From: Pycnococcus provasolii
Taxonomy: Eukaryota > Chlorophyta > Pseudoscourfieldiophyceae > Pseudoscourfieldiales
Assembly: GCA_049487715.1 (NCBI GenBank)
Contig: CP150549.1
Span: 124,001-188,000 of the forward strand
DNA length: 64,000 nucleotides
Direction of reading: 5' to 3'
A program made the translations under genes and the position numbers. The notes under the pieces are model-generated. The model searched no databases, was not told where the DNA came from, and saw nothing but the letters and a program-made list of their open reading frames with translations. Within the stretch, counting starts at the first letter, position 1, and every line of letters starts with the position of its first letter. Shown one piece after another: positions 63,301-64,000 of the stretch.

Positions 63301-64000
63301 GATGCCGCCGGTAATGCAGCCTCATCGGCGTCAGGCTTAGTAAATGTCGGGTCAGACGAGCACACGCCATACACGCTACATTCTGAAGATCCGTCGTGTA
63401 CGTAGATATTTGGGCAGACGAACTCGCGCTGCCCCGTCTTGGCTGAGGCGACTGCACATGGATGGCTTAGGATATGCACTCGCCTTTGCTTGGTGCCGCG
63501 GTTGCCAGCAAGGTCGATGCAGACATAGGTGAGGACGATCGGCGAATCCGGAGATGTTGCACGCGACGTATCAAAGTTTGCGAGTTCGACTGGCGGCTGC
63601 ACCTCGAGTGCACCGTCTTCGCCGTCGACACACGCCGCATTTGCATCAACGTAGTGATCGTACTGCAGTACCTCGACATCTTCGGTTCCAATTAATGTGA
63701 CACGAGGTGGTGTCACGTCAGGCGGAACATTGGATATTGCAGTCGAAGGGGTTGGCAGTGTATTGTTTGACACCTCCACAACGAGATTCGGAATCGGCGG
63801 TGGTGGACGCGGCGGTGGAGACGCGCCGCTCGGTGGCGGAGGACTTGGTGGCGGAGGTGATATAACAGGCGGTGGCGACGAGGCCAAGGGCGCAGCTGGA
63901 GGAAAAATAGGAAAGGGAGGTGGCATTTGAGGTGGATTGAGAGGAGGAGGAGCAGGTGGGGGGCTTTCGTTGATGTCGGGCGGAAGTGGGGGGAGAAATG
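57384..64000 (-). CDS. Giant polycystin-type TRP channel with beta-sandwich ectodomain (5' end beyond window)
   Basis: More than 2200 residues; open to base 64000, so the start is missing. Visible from the N-terminal side: proline stalk (SPPPPSPPPPSGASPPP), then four or more HYR/DUF5011-type immunoglobulin-like domains (DVTPPRVTLIGTEDVEV, VCIDLAGNRGTKQRR, then TYxD and DGD-type strands), a cysteine-bearing linker, a SEA-like segment (YRDWLGTCEIYLDP), and at about 59000-60500 the polycystin channel core: TOP-like domain with SRFIDRRTRRVDIRVLLHN, six helices including FALEVFIAIVAVALCVNS and YVAVVLLLRFFYPFVVTILLLQFFAAILLDIF. The cytosolic tail has a coiled-coil-like segment. Similar polycystins work in cilia and calcium signalling. 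No introns seen here. Confidence 0.85.
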   Translation of the reverse strand, partial: FLPPLPPDINESPPPAPPPLNPPQMPPPFPIFPPAAPLASSPPPVISPPPPSPPPPSGASPPPRPPPPIPNLVVEVSNNTLPTPSTAISNVPPDVTPPRVTLIGTEDVEVLQYDHYVDANAACVDGEDGALEVQPPVELANFDTSRATSPDSPIVLTYVCIDLAGNRGTKQRRVHILSHPCAVASAKTGQREFVCPNIYVHDGSSECSVYGVCSSDPTFTKPDADEAALPAASTPIDGVAPQIYLVSKQSDAVMEQTVDGRLVLREYIMQSETYVEPGYVCLDQTDGDISDRMGVVGGTVVDTRRPTVEPFIVRYTCMDRGGVRATEVQRWITVVPNCGEDVVACTDGKCPVDGFCIRSDPTTEGEEEAHPEQVPPDVSPAIALVGDAYVEVEGQGYRECDEELEVSAICDHGAIAHDDVDGDLTPYVKACGLLFDTHGLSGCEIYGENFPGAYNVTFTVTDSAGHETSVTRLVKLLVECETGEVRCADGLTCVQEGIVCESDIVGSIEEAAELPISPATPNVTVIGDRVLMLPRFTQYAMCSPGQIPTSDLPCELGATSEGAHGNALLVCPPDHCLRFGCAGHELWRKGISACVNTMAPVGTTFVVSYVVFNSAGVMASDERVVIVAEPCGEGEHWCPSNDPSGRCEKAACEIVDTMMAGEENDVLIADVERTPSLYPKGPDILWRTPHPREQPFAFLFGQAPWLEKVGDTANANPLAACRGKLDRAFFPSCLAKARDAIDGDVTNTLHVYSSQNECSPQVFVAGLCLPGTHLFHVSAYDRDGNRGYGDAALMIDIVEGWEETYEVYRDWLGTCEIYLDPRLDDSAEVRESVALELGLARGRVRVVSCHPHEEENGIKRARLEITAIFSLHGDISSRRKLRQFDDLILIRSGTLTADPRGSWYAQQRSQVAALRIDDLALRGIRATIGTNLTAQQSIDWARLGSLNAMSARIEKAFLDGVSASRQKQEVVTSRASKVAETTSLAESGDEKLRRAESGALVSQENNDRLTTSLIAAIEAVEGVNNGSRLGSVGDCRGANGARLSYYTVNSNASIRGARAGMPSEQGHRRILDVTPAPESWVADSPLPSHTHRNRVMARKLMLYDDDVKGGDSTHSSFSGGDAWDGYSIVSDGAAAGDRLFVNYSGYTRPRTLGIAGQLRVVGGVLITQRRTSREAGCHGRTARGVWRDTSPMIGSPLKHGQRRFEDLYREMQCSTLDGGAYGFDAMFAHLDLPAGVTDPTGKYPGGLYNPSLRRIREAFYNESELASPDVPFAFFGRNYDEKELSSDVEKALFDVYLDGTLMQDRAKFLLSYLYHSRFIDRRTRRVDIRVLLHNELTEMLVDVRIHMEVSSHGRISTTTEAWKLPVFDYFEGLFASRLGLFALEVFIAIVAVALCVNSIGDARRFLHLLHDATIRRLQQRVVRRHFVVDAWTLAVEALKLAIPICLLAASVVHFVYFFAYVRDFTYERSYRWYDGDGSAEARILLPKRSANPQPPVEGYPRGAWRHTLQADTSERDAYLELLSKVDTMSTLHGWYLVLQVPIVIGIAANISRHLMGLPMLYPYLRTLHRSLPSMATLVGIIAMITVQCAYAFHLVHGDLVEPHARVHHAIEALFENQLDESSSAFVPRGAVLGDKNDGTLVDGHAYVAVVLLLRFFYPFVVTILLLQFFAAILLDIFTEESRRRVAKQRLMKLTETYEERWARQAMRASGPIDAIRDCLSAVLYALRWRNSSACVFSGDVKWLDPRKKQRGFAGYRDATESSYSELFVPESSRADTTQEERQIPVSARERWQRVREQLRRIMLAKEMLDGIMERIRNHVDQRAAVAAPSLIDGNLRTEGVRSDIARYLRMNGYNRQELSVPTLGLVGETALGEVLHNLHEVAARNRTGLNARYVAAAPSAGEGLLTLTADNKRGVTLSSFSFDLESTPTTSSVMRLVFIDDGEGGLDGPGSRPGSDQEQVRDTGFSGSMKDDDDKGTTMTEMENLLYQFSSQEDLERLVSETEHLQHAKKWDITRMACLNVARRVVYDIGWRAGTEFDRMNGTGLVEAALRRARDNAKGMAAATEDMRMMSAELPNVVEKLCKEGGFRPRQSRAVMLPAIRRAMLPLSPLPPSSSMWRGGDIVDTGWYYATRAAGVVTEVPWRMIGTTLRLMCGGMQDERRNVEGEHADWEDVSFGQRGNFKSGQRLPNHQKRWEARAFLNGLD

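Noticed and set aside
1-64000. CRISPR arrays, bacterial operons or rRNA/tRNA genes
   Set aside because: No regularly spaced repeats, no tRNA T-loop with matching arms, and gene content is eukaryotic throughout.

Overview
The window looks like nuclear DNA of a small-genome green alga (chlorophyte, prasinophyte-like). It is GC-rich and gene-dense, with long intronless genes and a few short introns (83-285 nt, mostly 87-110 nt). Several introns carry a CTAAC or TACTAAC branch site. A TGTAA-type poly(A) signal lies close behind many stop codons. The gene set fits a plastid-bearing, flagellated alga: a fused betaine-lipid synthase in the green-algal domain order, a CRTISO-like oxidoreductase, a DUF3110 protein, EF-hand type II NADH dehydrogenase, GT29 sialyltransferase-like protein, CFAP157, IQANK1 and a polycystin-type channel. 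The species is not determined; Pycnococcus-like lineages are only a guess.

Layout. 1-5 kb: end of a WDR83/MORG1-like gene, SPT4, a divergent CaMKK/SnAK-like kinase, BTA1. 5.9-12.6 kb: AmpD-type amidase, a type I membrane protein with a discoidin-like domain, a CFAP144-like gene, a coiled-coil protein. 13.4-17.4 kb: DUF3110 protein, dolichol kinase (apparent frameshift), JMJD8-like protein. 17.7-23.1 kb: IQANK1, a SnoaL-like membrane protein, CRTISO-like oxidoreductase. 23.2-32 kb: a Kv channel with an EF-hand-like loop in its turret, an MGC-start acidic protein, a plastid pseudokinase, CFAP157. 32.7-37.4 kb: PTRHD1, NDH2 (apparent frameshift), a WD40-like remnant, GT29. 38.3-47.9 kb: UTP20 as one 9.5-kb ORF. 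48.2-56 kb: a receptor-like giant with a GCC2/GCC3 cysteine-rich ectodomain, proline stalk, membrane helix, TPRs and two DUF4347-like domains. 56.3-57.3 kb: a Ty1/copia remnant. 57.4 kb to the end: a giant polycystin/TRP channel with a beta-sandwich ectodomain, running off the window.

Themes. Ciliary and sensory genes recur (CFAP157, CFAP144-like, IQANK1, polycystin, Kv channel). The two surface giants at 48-64 kb lie in tandem on the same strand and share a proline stalk, and they are the most novel part. Other unexplained features are a roughly 160-bp dispersed repeat sitting in three 3' flanks, TTAGGG tracts in the 5' flanks of four genes, and three single-base frame breaks at runs of 2-5 identical bases that look more like assembly indels than decay.
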